From: Caldifermentibacillus hisashii
GTDB taxonomy: Bacteria; Bacillota; Bacilli; Bacillales; Caldibacillaceae
DNA length: 64,000 nucleotides
Assembly: GCF_027568575.1 (NCBI RefSeq)
Contig: NZ_JANUVP010000003.1
Reading direction: 5' to 3' (one strand)
In this document: positions 24,594 through 32,724 of the stretch, piece by piece
How positions within the stretch are numbered: the stretch's first letter is position 1
How the letters are laid out: every line of letters starts with the position of its first letter
Notes under the pieces: generated by a model
Told to the model about the DNA's origin: nothing
Database searches by the model: none
Seen by the model: only the letters and a program-made list of their open reading frames with translations
Program-made: the position numbers and the translations under genes

Positions 24594-24959
24594 ATGAATG
24601 GGAAAGATGAAAACGCCCCATTTGATTCCAAATTAATTGAAAACTGGTTTGAACAGTTTTTTCTTGATCCACTTACAACTTACTTGGATGAAACAGTATT
24701 TCGTATTGACTTATTCGAAACTGAAAATGAATTTATTGTTGAGGCACTTTTACCGTCTTGTCAAAAGGAAAATATCCATGTTGCTGTTAACGGACAAGAA
24801 CTTTCCATAAAAGTAAAGGATCACAAGAAAAATCATCCTCATTCCCACAATTATAAAATACGAACGGTTACGTTTCCCATGTCGATTGATGAACTCAAGA
24901 TAGATACACGGTTTGAACATGATATACTTGAAATAAAATTATACAAAAAAGATAAATAA
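24594..24959 (+). CDS. cotM: Hsp20/alpha-crystallin-like protein, probable CotM
   Basis: This 121-residue protein is started at ATG 24594, eight nt after GGGGGG. Its ACD-like beta sandwich runs from FRIDLFETENEFIVEALLP to ILEIKLYKKDK, where the last strand carries the family I-x-I/L motif (LEIKL). B. subtilis CotM is a small-heat-shock-like coat protein beside sspP, so position supports that name. Sequence alone supports only the Hsp20 family. The stop at 24959 is followed by a weak inverted repeat. Confidence 0.65.
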   Translation: MNGKDENAPFDSKLIENWFEQFFLDPLTTYLDETVFRIDLFETENEFIVEALLPSCQKENIHVAVNGQELSIKVKDHKKNHPHSHNYKIRTVTFPMSIDELKIDTRFEHDILEIKLYKKDK

Positions 24960-25078
24960 TAAAAATATGAGGCATCACGGCAGGTTCGCCTTGATGTCAT
25001 TTTTTTAGTGACTGGAAATTCTCACCAATTTGGAGTAAAATTGTCAAAAATAGCAAAAATCATATGGAGGAATTTTAA

Positions 25079-26452
25079 ATGGCACAATCATTCCAACAAT
25101 ATTTAGAAACTCATCAAAGCGAAAACTTGGAGCAATTAAAAGAATTTTTAAAAATCCCCAGCATCAGTGCCTTATCTGAACATAAAGGAGATGTCCTTAA
25201 AGCAGCAGAATGGCTCCGTGATGAACTGACAAGAATTGGTCTCGAACATGTTCAAGTGCTGGAGACAAAAGGTAATCCTGTTGTATATGGAGATTGGCTT
25301 CATGCCGAAAATAAACCGACCGTGCTTATTTATGGTCATTATGATGTCCAACCGGTTGACCCGTTAAACTTATGGGAAACACCTCCATTTGACCCGGAAG
25401 TCCGTGACGGAAAAATATATGCCCGTGGTGCCAGCGATGATAAAGGACAAGTATTTATGCATATTAAAGCACTTGAGGCGCTATTTCAAACGGACGGAAA
25501 ACTTCCTGTTAATGTAAAAATCATTTTCGAAGGTGAAGAAGAAATTGGCAGCCCGAACTTACCGATTTTCTTACAAAGCCATAAAGAAATGCTGCAAGCG
25601 GATGTGTTGGTCATTTCTGATACGGATATGCTTGATAAAGGTAAACCGTCGATTTGTTATGGTCTGCGGGGCTTAACCGGTTTGCAAATTGATGTCAAAG
25701 GGGCTAATAGTGATCTTCATTCCGGCAGTTTCGGCGGCGGAGTGCAAAATCCAGCCCATGCCCTTGTTGAAATTCTTGCTTCTTTTCATGACAGTGAAGG
25801 TCGAATTTTAGTAGAGGGATTTTACGATAAAGTTGAGGAAATTACTGAAGAAGAAAAGAAGGCAATTGCTCAAGTCCCTTCTGATGATGAAAAAATTCGT
25901 CAAGAACTTGGTGTACCGGAACTGTTTGGCGAACCCGGTTATAGCTTCTATGAACGAACTTCTTATCGTCCAACCTTGGAAATTAACGGCATGTATAGCG
26001 GCTTTCAAGGTGAGGGCATTAAAACGGTATTACCTAATACGGCAACTGCAAAAATTACTTGCCGACTCGTTCCAAATCAAGATCCTGCAGAAATTTTTCA
26101 ATTATTAGTAAAACATATTGAAAATCATAAACCTAAAGGGGTTACCGTTCAAATCACTCCATTTGACCAAGGTTCACCTTTCTTAACACCATTTGATCAC
26201 CCGGCTATCCAATCTGCCGGACGTGCTTGTGAAAAAGTTTACGGGACAAAAGTGGCTTACACAAGAAGTGGTGGCTCAATTCCGATTGTTGCCGATTTTA
26301 ATGAAACATTAAATATTCCGGTTGTTTTGCTTGGATTTGCCTTGGCCAGTGAAAACTTTCATGCACCCAATGAACATTTTCATTTAGAAAACTTTTATAA
26401 AGGGATGGAGACACTGTGCCATTATTGGTATGATCTGGCGGAATCCTTATAA
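25079..26452 (+). CDS. M20-family dipeptidase
   Basis: This 457-residue metallopeptidase is likely a dinuclear zinc dipeptidase of the ArgE/DapE/CNDP type. Metal ligands are visible in IYGHYDVQPVDP near 82-93 (His, catalytic Asp), GASDDKGQ near 119, EGEEEIGSPN near 152 (catalytic Glu and ligand Glu), SDTDM near 182 and the final FHAPNEHF near 430. A lid/dimerisation domain lies between 200 and 380. GGAGG precedes the ATG. The protein is cytosolic with no signal peptide and probably completes peptide degradation. Confidence 0.9.
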   Translation: MAQSFQQYLETHQSENLEQLKEFLKIPSISALSEHKGDVLKAAEWLRDELTRIGLEHVQVLETKGNPVVYGDWLHAENKPTVLIYGHYDVQPVDPLNLWETPPFDPEVRDGKIYARGASDDKGQVFMHIKALEALFQTDGKLPVNVKIIFEGEEEIGSPNLPIFLQSHKEMLQADVLVISDTDMLDKGKPSICYGLRGLTGLQIDVKGANSDLHSGSFGGGVQNPAHALVEILASFHDSEGRILVEGFYDKVEEITEEEKKAIAQVPSDDEKIRQELGVPELFGEPGYSFYERTSYRPTLEINGMYSGFQGEGIKTVLPNTATAKITCRLVPNQDPAEIFQLLVKHIENHKPKGVTVQITPFDQGSPFLTPFDHPAIQSAGRACEKVYGTKVAYTRSGGSIPIVADFNETLNIPVVLLGFALASENFHAPNEHFHLENFYKGMETLCHYWYDLAESL

Positions 26453-26487
26453 GAAACGTTTGACTTTTATTAATTCAGTTAGGTTTC

Positions 26488-26531
26488 GAGTATTAGGGAA
26501 GTTCCAAGTGCCTGGAGCAGCCCTAATACTC
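26488..26531. terminator. Bidirectional terminator
   Basis: GAGTATTAGGG (26488-26498) pairs with CCCTAATACTC (26521-26531) between convergent genes. Confidence 0.75.
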
Positions 26532-26538
26532 ATTTTGC

Positions 26539-26835
26539 TTACTCCTTTTCTAGATAGCGGATATAATCATTTAATAAGTCGATTACATATTCTGCCTCTT
26601 CTTCCTTAAATGAGAAGAAATTTGTTTCTTGTACTTCATTCTCATCTTCCTCAAAAATCACACTTCGATAGAGCAAGCCGTCCCCATTCTCGGTATTGAC
26701 ACCTAATTTTAAAAGAATAGTAAAATGGTCACCACCGTTCCAGTTTTGTTCAATTTCTAAATGTTTATTATTTGAAATCCACTGAATATTTTCTTCAATA
26801 ACATCAATCTCGCTATAAGGGAATTCGTCTTCCAA
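26539..26835 (-). CDS. Acidic protein of unknown function (downstream of pair)
   Basis: This is a 98-residue, strongly acidic protein (EDEFPYSEIDVIEENIQWI; EEEAEYVIDLLNDYIRYLEKE). A central beta-rich part includes HLEIEQNWNGGDHFTILLKL. I recognise no family. It follows the gene at 26848 with a 12-nt gap, and the two probably form an operon. Both proteins share acidic, alternating strand/helix composition, so they could be paralogues or partners. Confidence 0.55.
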   Translation of the reverse strand: MEDEFPYSEIDVIEENIQWISNNKHLEIEQNWNGGDHFTILLKLGVNTENGDGLLYRSVIFEEDENEVQETNFFSFKEEEAEYVIDLLNDYIRYLEKE

Positions 26836-26847
26836 TTCTTCATTTTC

Positions 26848-27204
26848 TTAACTGCTTTCCACTTGCTCGTTTTCGTCATCTTCCTCAACATGATCCAAAA
26901 AGTCAAAAAATGCATCATAGATAAAGTCAATGATCTCTTCCAACTCAGTAAAAAGAATTTTTGAATTTAATTCAAAATCCTCATTCCAATAGTAAGAATA
27001 AAGTTCTTGATTTACCGGATCGAAGTAAATGGTGCAAAATTCAAAAATCTTTGTATCTATCTCTGTATAAAAAGATAGTGACGGGTGTTTTTTCGTCGTA
27101 TTCACGGTTAACCGAATTTCGTAGTCATCAAATTTTGCACTCACTTCAGGTAAGCTTATACTGATTGCTTGTTCAATTCGAGACAACCATTCTAAGTTAC
27201 TCAA
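26848..27204 (-). CDS. Acidic protein of unknown function (upstream of pair)
   Basis: This 118-residue protein is started at TTG 27204 because AGAAGGGA lies 7 nt before it. The longer frame, open to 27255, has no ribosome site. Beta strands (YEIRLTVNTTKKHPSLSFYT) are followed by an acidic helix (TELEEIIDFIYDAFFDFLDH) and tail VEEDDENEQVESS. No family is recognised. The next gene at 26835 follows closely. Confidence 0.5.
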   Translation of the reverse strand: MSNLEWLSRIEQAISISLPEVSAKFDDYEIRLTVNTTKKHPSLSFYTEIDTKIFEFCTIYFDPVNQELYSYYWNEDFELNSKILFTELEEIIDFIYDAFFDFLDHVEEDDENEQVESS

Positions 27205-27386
27205 ATAAAATCCCTTCTTGTTTTCTGTACCATTCCTATGAATCCCCATTTTCAACTTTTTTATGTAAAACAGTTCCCATTTTTTAACTTTTTTGAATGG
27301 ATATAAGCGGGCGCTCGGAGCTAGACAATAAAACTGATCCCGAGTTATTTACCTGTATTTTTATACTTTCTTATACTAAAATAAAA
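27205..27386. other. Intergenic region with R3-like fragment
   Basis: AAGCGGGCGCTCGGAGCTAG at 27306-27325 resembles the GC-rich R3 elements at 12974 and 63929. Otherwise I see nothing. Confidence 0.35.
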
Positions 27387-27416
27387 CAGGGGCTGCTCCT
27401 AATTGGATAGCCCCCT
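27387..27416 (-). terminator. Intrinsic terminator of thiT
   Basis: On the minus strand GGGGGCT pairs with AGCCCCT and is followed by GTTTTATTTT. Confidence 0.7.
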
Positions 27417-27428
27417 TCCTTATTTACT

Positions 27429-28001
27429 TTATTGGTTTCGGCTTACTGTTAAAACTCGTGGAGATGCTGACAAAAGAAACGCCATAACAAACGAACAGAA
27501 CAAAAATGAACCCAACCAAGCCGAGCCATTTACGATTAAAGAATATACCCAAGCCGGCTGTCCTTCAGGTGCGTAACTTCCCCAAAAAACGATTCCGGCA
27601 ATGTAATGCCATATATATCTAGCAACACTACCGATAAACATAGCGAGAACAGCAAAACCTAAACCGGCCAATTTTTGTCCTTCACGAAATTTCCTTTGTA
27701 TTACATTCATAAATAAGCCGGCAAATCCGACACAAGCAAATGCAACAAAATATTCAACAAGAAATTGGAACCAGTGAAGAAAAGTAACATCTCCTGTTAC
27801 TACTTGCAGCAGTCCCCAAAGCAACCCGGATACTACACCATATCGGAATCCCCAACGGAAAGAAACGATAAATACCGGTACCATAGCAAATGACATACTA
27901 ATCCATGGTCCCAATTGAATTGACGGCAACAAATCAATGATCAGTGCCAATGCCGCCATAATGGCAGACTCAATTAATGGTTGTAATTGTTTTGAACGCA
28001 T
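27429..28001 (-). CDS. thiT: ThiT thiamine transporter S component
   Basis: This 190-residue membrane protein is the substrate-binding subunit of an energy-coupling-factor thiamine importer. It pairs with shared EcfAA'T proteins encoded elsewhere. It shows six hydrophobic segments, SIQLGPWISMSFAMVPVFIV near residue 27 and the thiamine-site region VARYIWHYIAGIVFWGSYAP near 123. A TPP riboswitch upstream confirms thiamine control. AGGAGG precedes the ATG, and that site can be masked by an upstream leader segment. Confidence 0.93.
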   Translation of the reverse strand: MRSKQLQPLIESAIMAALALIIDLLPSIQLGPWISMSFAMVPVFIVSFRWGFRYGVVSGLLWGLLQVVTGDVTFLHWFQFLVEYFVAFACVGFAGLFMNVIQRKFREGQKLAGLGFAVLAMFIGSVARYIWHYIAGIVFWGSYAPEGQPAWVYSLIVNGSAWLGSFLFCSFVMAFLLSASPRVLTVSRNQ

Positions 28002-28008
28002 AAAAAAA

Positions 28009-28044
28009 CCTCCTATGTTTTTTTATCAAACGTTCCATAGGAAG
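28009..28044 (-). promoter_or_regulatory. Stem masking the thiT Shine-Dalgarno
   Basis: In the minus-strand RNA, CUUCCUAUG (28044-28036) pairs with CAUAGGAGG (28017-28009), nine positions with one G-U. The second arm holds the ribosome site. This suggests translational control by the TPP riboswitch. Confidence 0.6.
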
Positions 28045-28078
28045 CTAAGAAAAGTAGAAAATAAATCCTACCTCTCTT

Positions 28079-28181
28079 CCACAATCCCTACGCTAGTATT
28101 AACTAGACAGGTTCAAAGGGTCTGAATAGCTCTCTTTACGATTGCTATTCACTCTCAGCAACAGCTCCCCCTGTGGAAACG
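28079..28181 (-). promoter_or_regulatory. TPP riboswitch
   Basis: Conserved thi-box elements are present on the minus strand: AGGGGGAGC, GCTGAGAGTGAA, ACCCTTTGAACCTG and TAATACTAGCGTAGGGA, closed by TTCCACA/TGTGGAA as P1. It lies 77 nt before thiT. Confidence 0.95.
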
Positions 28182-28264
28182 TTGATTTAATTGTCAAAAA
28201 TATTATAGTACAAATCTTGGAAAATGGAAAGTTTTTAAAAACAAACATATTCAAAAAGGGAACT

Positions 28265-28330
28265 TTATTCTTTGGTGGGAATCAATATCCTCACTGATTA
28301 TTTGACCGAACCAATCGGACGTTTTATAGG
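28265..28330 (+). repeat. Dispersed repeat R1, copy D (partial)
   Basis: Diverged fragment: GGTGGGAATCAATATCCTCA with CTGATTATTTGACCGAACCA then ATCGGACG. The distal half is missing or unrecognisable. Confidence 0.6.
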
Positions 28331-28380
28331 TTTCCTCGCGCCCGTTTGACTGAAATCTTAATAGGAGTACTAATTCCCAT

Positions 28381-28417
28381 AAAAAACGGGAAGGATTCGT
28401 ACTACTCCCTCCCGTTT
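28381..28417 (-). terminator. Intrinsic terminator of the HtrA-type gene
   Basis: AAACGGGA pairs with TTCCCGTTT on the minus strand, followed by TTTTTT. Confidence 0.75.
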
Positions 28418-28425
28418 CCCTATCT

Positions 28426-29811
28426 TTAGCTTGAGGTCGTTTCCACCGTTACAGTTTGTTTATTTCCATCTCGGTAAAAATCGATTTTAACGGAATCACC
28501 CGGTGTTACTTTGCTATATAAATATTTTCTTAATTCGGTAACATTTTTTATTTCATTTCCATCAATGCCAACAATGACATCATTTACTTTCAAACCTGCT
28601 TTAGCAGCCGGTGAGTCCGGTTCAACAGCGGCAACGACGATACCGTTTTCCAAGTTTCCAAACATACTCTGACGATAAAATTGAACAATATTCGATACAT
28701 CATACATTTGAATACCTAAATATGGCCGTTTAATTTCACCGTTATTAATCAACTCTTCAGCAATTGGAATTACATCATTACTCGGAATCGCAAATCCTAA
28801 ACCTTCCACACCGTCCTCAGCAATTTTTAAACTATTAATTCCGATAACTTCCCCATTTGCATTAATCAAAGCACCACCACTATTGCCGGGATTAATGGCT
28901 GCATCCGTTTGAATAGCCGTGATTTCCCATTCCCCTGCGGATGTATTAACTGATATCGAACGTTCGGTAGCACTGACAATCCCTTGGGTTACCGTTCTTG
29001 AAAACTCTTCACCAAGCGGATTTCCAATCGCAATCACCTCATCACCGGTACGCAATTGACTGGAATCTCCAAAACTAGCTACTTCATTAACATATTTTCC
29101 GTCAATTTTCAGAACTGCTAAGTCGGTCAATGCATCGGCACCAACGACTTCTGCTTTTACTTTTTCACCGCTATATAATGATACTTGAATCTCGTTTGCC
29201 CCTTCGATGACATGATTATTTGTAATAATGTAACCATATTTATCATCCTTCTTAAAAATGACACCCGAACCCGATCCGGTTTGAACACTTTCTGATTGCA
29301 AATTAAACTGACTTTGCATTTTTTGAAGATTAATAACACCAACAATGGTCGGTGACATTTCTTCAACGATATCGGCAATGGTTGCTTGATCTGCTTTTGT
29401 AAACGTGCTCGTATACACCGCATCTTTTGAAACCGGTTGAACTACTTTCGCGTCTGATGTCGTATCTCCATCATCATTTCCATTTGCCGGAAATCCAAAA
29501 TAAGAAACAAGACCAACTGTTAATACAGAACTTATGATACCAACTAATAAATTTGATCCGATTGTTTTGACATTGAATTTCCTTTTCTTCTTATTTCTAT
29601 CCTCATTCAAATGATCGTTCGGGTCACTGCTTGTATTTGTTGAAGAATGACGAACAGTTTCTTGGGAATTTGCATGTTCCTCGTTTGTTTGTAAATCATT
29701 CCCATCCGATTGTTTTGTCGTTTTATTCATCGCATTTTGATCAACATTTTGATCGTTATCAATTGGTTTGTCGAAAGATTCATCATGATTTTTGTTTGTG
29801 AAATCTTCCAT
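28426..29811 (-). CDS. HtrA-type membrane-anchored serine protease
   Basis: This 461-residue DegP/HtrA protease is like B. subtilis HtrA/HtrB/YyxA. It has a long acidic and Asn/Gln-rich cytoplasmic N-terminus, one membrane segment (NLLVGIISSVLTVGLVSYFG near 85), a trypsin-like domain and one C-terminal PDZ domain (VVAAVEPDSPAAKAGLKVND). The protease domain has His in ITNNHVIEGA, Asp in LTDLAVLKID and Ser in NPGNSGGALIN. It handles misfolded proteins outside the membrane. The start ATG 29811 follows GGGGAGG; the longer frame lacks a site. Confidence 0.9.
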   Translation of the reverse strand: MEDFTNKNHDESFDKPIDNDQNVDQNAMNKTTKQSDGNDLQTNEEHANSQETVRHSSTNTSSDPNDHLNEDRNKKKRKFNVKTIGSNLLVGIISSVLTVGLVSYFGFPANGNDDGDTTSDAKVVQPVSKDAVYTSTFTKADQATIADIVEEMSPTIVGVINLQKMQSQFNLQSESVQTGSGSGVIFKKDDKYGYIITNNHVIEGANEIQVSLYSGEKVKAEVVGADALTDLAVLKIDGKYVNEVASFGDSSQLRTGDEVIAIGNPLGEEFSRTVTQGIVSATERSISVNTSAGEWEITAIQTDAAINPGNSGGALINANGEVIGINSLKIAEDGVEGLGFAIPSNDVIPIAEELINNGEIKRPYLGIQMYDVSNIVQFYRQSMFGNLENGIVVAAVEPDSPAAKAGLKVNDVIVGIDGNEIKNVTELRKYLYSKVTPGDSVKIDFYRDGNKQTVTVETTSS

Positions 29812-30019
29812 GTTTATTAACCTCCCCTCTCTTTTTTCTACAATTATTTTAGACAAAAATTATGAATAAATTATGAATAGAAGTAGAAAAAAAATGAAAA
29901 ATGTAACGGAATTTATAAAAAAACACTTACCAAAAATAATTAAATATCATCCAATTCAATCATCTAGGTGAGAAAAATGACCTATAGGATTTGAACGATT
30001 CATGTTATTATGATTATAA
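29812..30019. other. htrA upstream region
   Basis: AT-rich DNA with no ORF, presumably carrying the htrA promoter. I see no confident CssR-type site. Confidence 0.3.
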
Positions 30020-30172
30020 AGTGAAACTTCCATCAGTAGGGTTTTTCTCCATCCCCACTGATGGTTAGTCGAACCAATCGGACCTTTACGGGGCATTTCA
30101 ACGCTACCTATCTTCTTGGTAAACTAGAAAATCTTGAGGTGGGGGTGTTGACTCACCATTAAGATGGGATAA
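30020..30172 (+). repeat. Dispersed repeat R1, copy E (full length)
   Basis: This is the best-preserved copy: GTGAAACTTCCATCAGTAGG, TTTTTCTCCATCCCCACTGA, TGGTTAGTCGAACCAATCGG, AAAATCTTGAGGTGGGGGTG and CACCATTAAGATGGGATAA. Confidence 0.9.
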
Positions 30173-30207
30173 ACTTGCTTACGTAGATCGTATTCTTTTT
30201 TAGTTAA

Positions 30208-30307
30208 TAGGAAAGTATAAATTTTTCAATTTCTACTTTCCTAACGCATAAGTGCTCTTGCGGCTCTGCTCTCACCTAAAGGCTCGGCAGTCGCCGAGTT
30301 TTCTTTA
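30208..30307 (-). repeat. Dispersed repeat R2, copy d
   Basis: On the minus strand this has CTCGGCGACTGCCGAGCC, TTTAGGTGAGAGCAGAGCCG and CACTTATGCGTTAGGAAAGT with the GAAATTGAAAAATTT loop. It lies about 28 nt before the HxlR gene. Confidence 0.85.
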
Positions 30308-30335
30308 GATAAAATCATGTTAAAGTGGGGTGATG

Positions 30336-30647
30336 ATGTTGGAACCGACACTTTGTCCACGGGTAGAAAAGGCCTTTGAAATCATTGGGAAACGATGGAC
30401 AGGATTAATTATTTACCAATTAATGAATGGTCCCATGCGGTTCTGTGAAATCGAAAGTTCCATACCGATTAGCGGCAGACTCCTTTCAGAACGCCTTAAG
30501 GATCTGGAAAAACTGGGGATTGTATCAAGACAAGTATTCCCGGAAGTGCCGGTCCGGGTGGAATACTCATTAACGGAAAAAGGATTGGCATTAAATCCGG
30601 TGATGAAGGAATTACAAACTTGGGCACTGAAGTATATAGATGTATAA
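30336..30647 (+). CDS. HxlR/DUF24 regulator, YodB-like
   Basis: This 103-residue winged-helix repressor has CPRVEKAFEIIGKRWTGLII near residues 7-26 and GRLLSERLKDLEKLGIVSRQ near 47. It closely resembles B. subtilis YodB/CatR, whose N-terminal Cys6 senses quinones and disulfide stress. The matching cysteine (LCPRVE) is present, with a second Cys in MRFCEIE. It probably controls azoreductase or nitroreductase-type genes elsewhere. I choose ATG 30336, six to eight nt after GTGGGG. It is convergent with the YceI gene. Confidence 0.8.
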   Translation: MLEPTLCPRVEKAFEIIGKRWTGLIIYQLMNGPMRFCEIESSIPISGRLLSERLKDLEKLGIVSRQVFPEVPVRVEYSLTEKGLALNPVMKELQTWALKYIDV

Positions 30648-30681
30648 GTAAATGTAGTGAAAAAATTAACTAAAAAACAAC

Positions 30682-30724
30682 AAAAATGCCAGCTGACCAC
30701 TTTTCTTCTTGTGATCACCTGGCA
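30682..30724. terminator. Terminator between convergent genes
   Basis: TGCCAGCTGACCAC pairs with GTGATCACCTGGCA. The T-run is on the minus strand. Confidence 0.8.
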
Positions 30725-30731
30725 GATTTGC

Positions 30732-31265
30732 TTATCCTTTTGTTGCTTCGAGTTCAAGCGAGATGTTTACTTCATTACCAACAAGTACGCCGCCGGTTTC
30801 TAGTGCAGCATTCCATGTTAATCCATAATTGCTTCGATTGATTTGTCCGCTGACAGAAAAACCAGCAGTTTCAGCACCAGTCATCGGATTTTTAGATAAT
30901 CCAACGAGCTCCACTTTGAATGTTTCTGATCGTGTAACACCATGAATGGTCAAATCACCGGTCACATCATATTCATTATCCCTTGTTTTGACTATCTTTG
31001 TAGAAGAAAACGTTAATTTTGGGTATTTTTCTACATCAAAAAAGTCTGCAGATTTTAAATGTCCATCACGGTCTTGGTTTCTTGTGTCAATGCTTGCCAA
31101 ATCAACGACAAAATCAATATTTGCGGTTGTTAAATCGGTCGGGTCAGCCTCAATTGTTGCATCAAACGTATGGAACGTTCCTTTCACTTTTGAAATCATC
31201 ATATGTTTTACAGAAAAATCAACACTGCTATGAGCTGCATCTAAAACCCATTTTTCTTTTGCCAT
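30732..31265 (-). CDS. YceI-family lipocalin-like protein
   Basis: This 177-residue protein of the YceI/TT1927b polyisoprenoid-binding beta-barrel family shows WVLDAAHSSVDFSVKHMMIS at the start, HLKSADFFDVEKYPKLTFSS near 77 and TIHGVTRSETFKVEL near 115. It lacks a signal peptide, as do other Firmicute members, so it is probably cytosolic. Function is unknown; relatives are stress-induced. The start ATG 31265 follows GGAGGAATT. It is convergent with the YodB-like regulator. Confidence 0.9.
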   Translation of the reverse strand: MAKEKWVLDAAHSSVDFSVKHMMISKVKGTFHTFDATIEADPTDLTTANIDFVVDLASIDTRNQDRDGHLKSADFFDVEKYPKLTFSSTKIVKTRDNEYDVTGDLTIHGVTRSETFKVELVGLSKNPMTGAETAGFSVSGQINRSNYGLTWNAALETGGVLVGNEVNISLELEATKG

Positions 31266-31280
31266 AATTAATTCCTCCAT

Positions 31281-31574
31281 TTCAACTTACTTTATGTAAG
31301 CTTATTTATATACATAAGTATAAGAGCAAAAGAAATTACTGTCAATTAAAATATCTCGATTTAAAAATATTTTTTTAGAAATAAATTAACCCTGAATGTT
31401 AGCCTCGGCTTTACGAAAAATTTATTGGCACTGAAATTTTGAGCGTTTTGATATTATTTCGCCTATTAATAAACGGAAGAAAATAGACAGCAACTTTTGC
31501 TCAATCCATATCAAAAATTGCAGCAACTACATGGTTGTATTCGGTTAACACTTTTTCAAGCTATGAAATGAGTA
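31281..31574. other. Gene-free stretch
   Basis: AT-rich, with no credible ORF or repeat. A plus-oriented terminator stands at its right end without a recognisable gene before it. Confidence 0.4.
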
Positions 31575-31610
31575 CAACACCTCTCCTAAGAAAGGTGTTG
31601 CTTGTTTTTT
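31575..31610 (+). terminator. Orphan plus-strand terminator
   Basis: CAACACCT (31575-31582) pairs with AGGTGTTG (31593-31600), followed by CTTGTTTTTT. On the minus strand there is no T-run, so it does not suit the minus-strand Nudix gene. Confidence 0.6.
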
Positions 31611-32092
31611 CATATGTTTTTATAATGCTTACTTAAAAATTCATCCAAGATTACTTTATGGCCTTTTACCAATTGTCCGGGCAGGTTATCCGGATGGCAA
31701 AATCGGACCGATACCGATTCTGAAAAATCGACCTTCATTTCCCCTGAAAAATGCTTTGTATAATATGCAACAGTAACCATAAAAAACTCATCCCCATTTT
31801 GTGCACGGACAAAATATTCCGGTCCTGAATACACATTAATAAATTGTAATTGATCAACGACGAGACTGGTTTCTTCAAATACTTCTCGACGTGCTGTTTC
31901 TTCCGTTGTTTCTCCCAGTTCCATTAACCCACCCGGTAATCCCCAAAAACCAGTAGGATATGTTCTTTCCTGTAATAAAATTTCACCTTCATCATTTACA
32001 ATAACAGTAACAGAACCTACCAAAATAATAGGTCTTGATCCAATAATTTTACGTAAATCCTCAACATAGCCCACATGAATAACTCCTGTCAT
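31610..32092 (-). CDS. Nudix hydrolase
   Basis: This 160-residue protein carries the Nudix box GGLMELGETTEETARREVFE followed by ETSL, in which the usual terminal Gly is Ser; the catalytic REVFEE glutamates are intact. Upstream strands include ILLQERTYPTGFWGLPGGL. Substrates of this subfamily are nucleoside diphosphate derivatives, and the specific one is unknown. It is divergent from a second Nudix gene at 32263 with a 170-bp gap. Confidence 0.85.
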   Translation of the reverse strand: MTGVIHVGYVEDLRKIIGSRPIILVGSVTVIVNDEGEILLQERTYPTGFWGLPGGLMELGETTEETARREVFEETSLVVDQLQFINVYSGPEYFVRAQNGDEFFMVTVAYYTKHFSGEMKVDFSESVSVRFCHPDNLPGQLVKGHKVILDEFLSKHYKNI

Positions 32093-32262
32093 TTTATTTT
32101 TCTATCTGTATTATATTAATTAATTGCTTCATTGAAAAGAAATCAAGGATAGGAGCTTAAATTACTATTCCATTAAAATGTTGCAAAGATTAATAACAAT
32201 CATACAGCCTTGGTCTTTTTTTGTTATAATATTGATTAAATAGTAAAGAAAGGATTGTTTAT

Positions 32263-32673
32263 ATGAAAAGAGAAAAATCTTGCGGTGCCATTGTTTTTAC
32301 ATCCGAAGAACCTCATAAAGTTCTGCTTATTAAACATCAAAACGGCGGGCATTGGGCATTTCCCAAGGGACATGTGGAAGAAGCAGAAACTGAAACCGAA
32401 ACTGCCCTTCGTGAAATTGCAGAAGAAACCGGTCTTCAAGTTGAATTGGATACGAACTTTCGCAAAGTGGTTACCTATTCTCCTGCCGGGGACGTTTTAA
32501 AAGATGTCATTTATTTCCTTGCTTACACAAAACCAACCGCCATTCATCGTCAACTGGAGGAAGTAAGTGATGCAAAATGGTTCCCGTTATCTGAAGCCAT
32601 CGACAAAGTGACCTTCGATAACGACAAACTTATTCTTAAAACTGCGATTGATTATATAAAAAAACCAGAGTAA
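32263..32673 (+). CDS. Nudix hydrolase, Ap4A-hydrolase-like
   Basis: This 136-residue protein begins REKSCGAIVFTSEEPHKVLL and HWAFPKGHVEEAETETETAL, then REIAEETGL, a perfect Nudix box. The start and WAFPKGH motif are typical of asymmetrical bis(5'-nucleosyl)-tetraphosphatases. AAAGGA precedes ATG 32263. The downstream sequence CCAGAG...CTCTGG overlaps the stop and may terminate. It is divergent from the other Nudix gene. Confidence 0.85.
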   Translation: MKREKSCGAIVFTSEEPHKVLLIKHQNGGHWAFPKGHVEEAETETETALREIAEETGLQVELDTNFRKVVTYSPAGDVLKDVIYFLAYTKPTAIHRQLEEVSDAKWFPLSEAIDKVTFDNDKLILKTAIDYIKKPE

Positions 32674-32724
32674 AAATGCTCTGGTCATCTAGAAATTTGA
32701 GATCTTGTTAGCCAAGGTCTCCAT

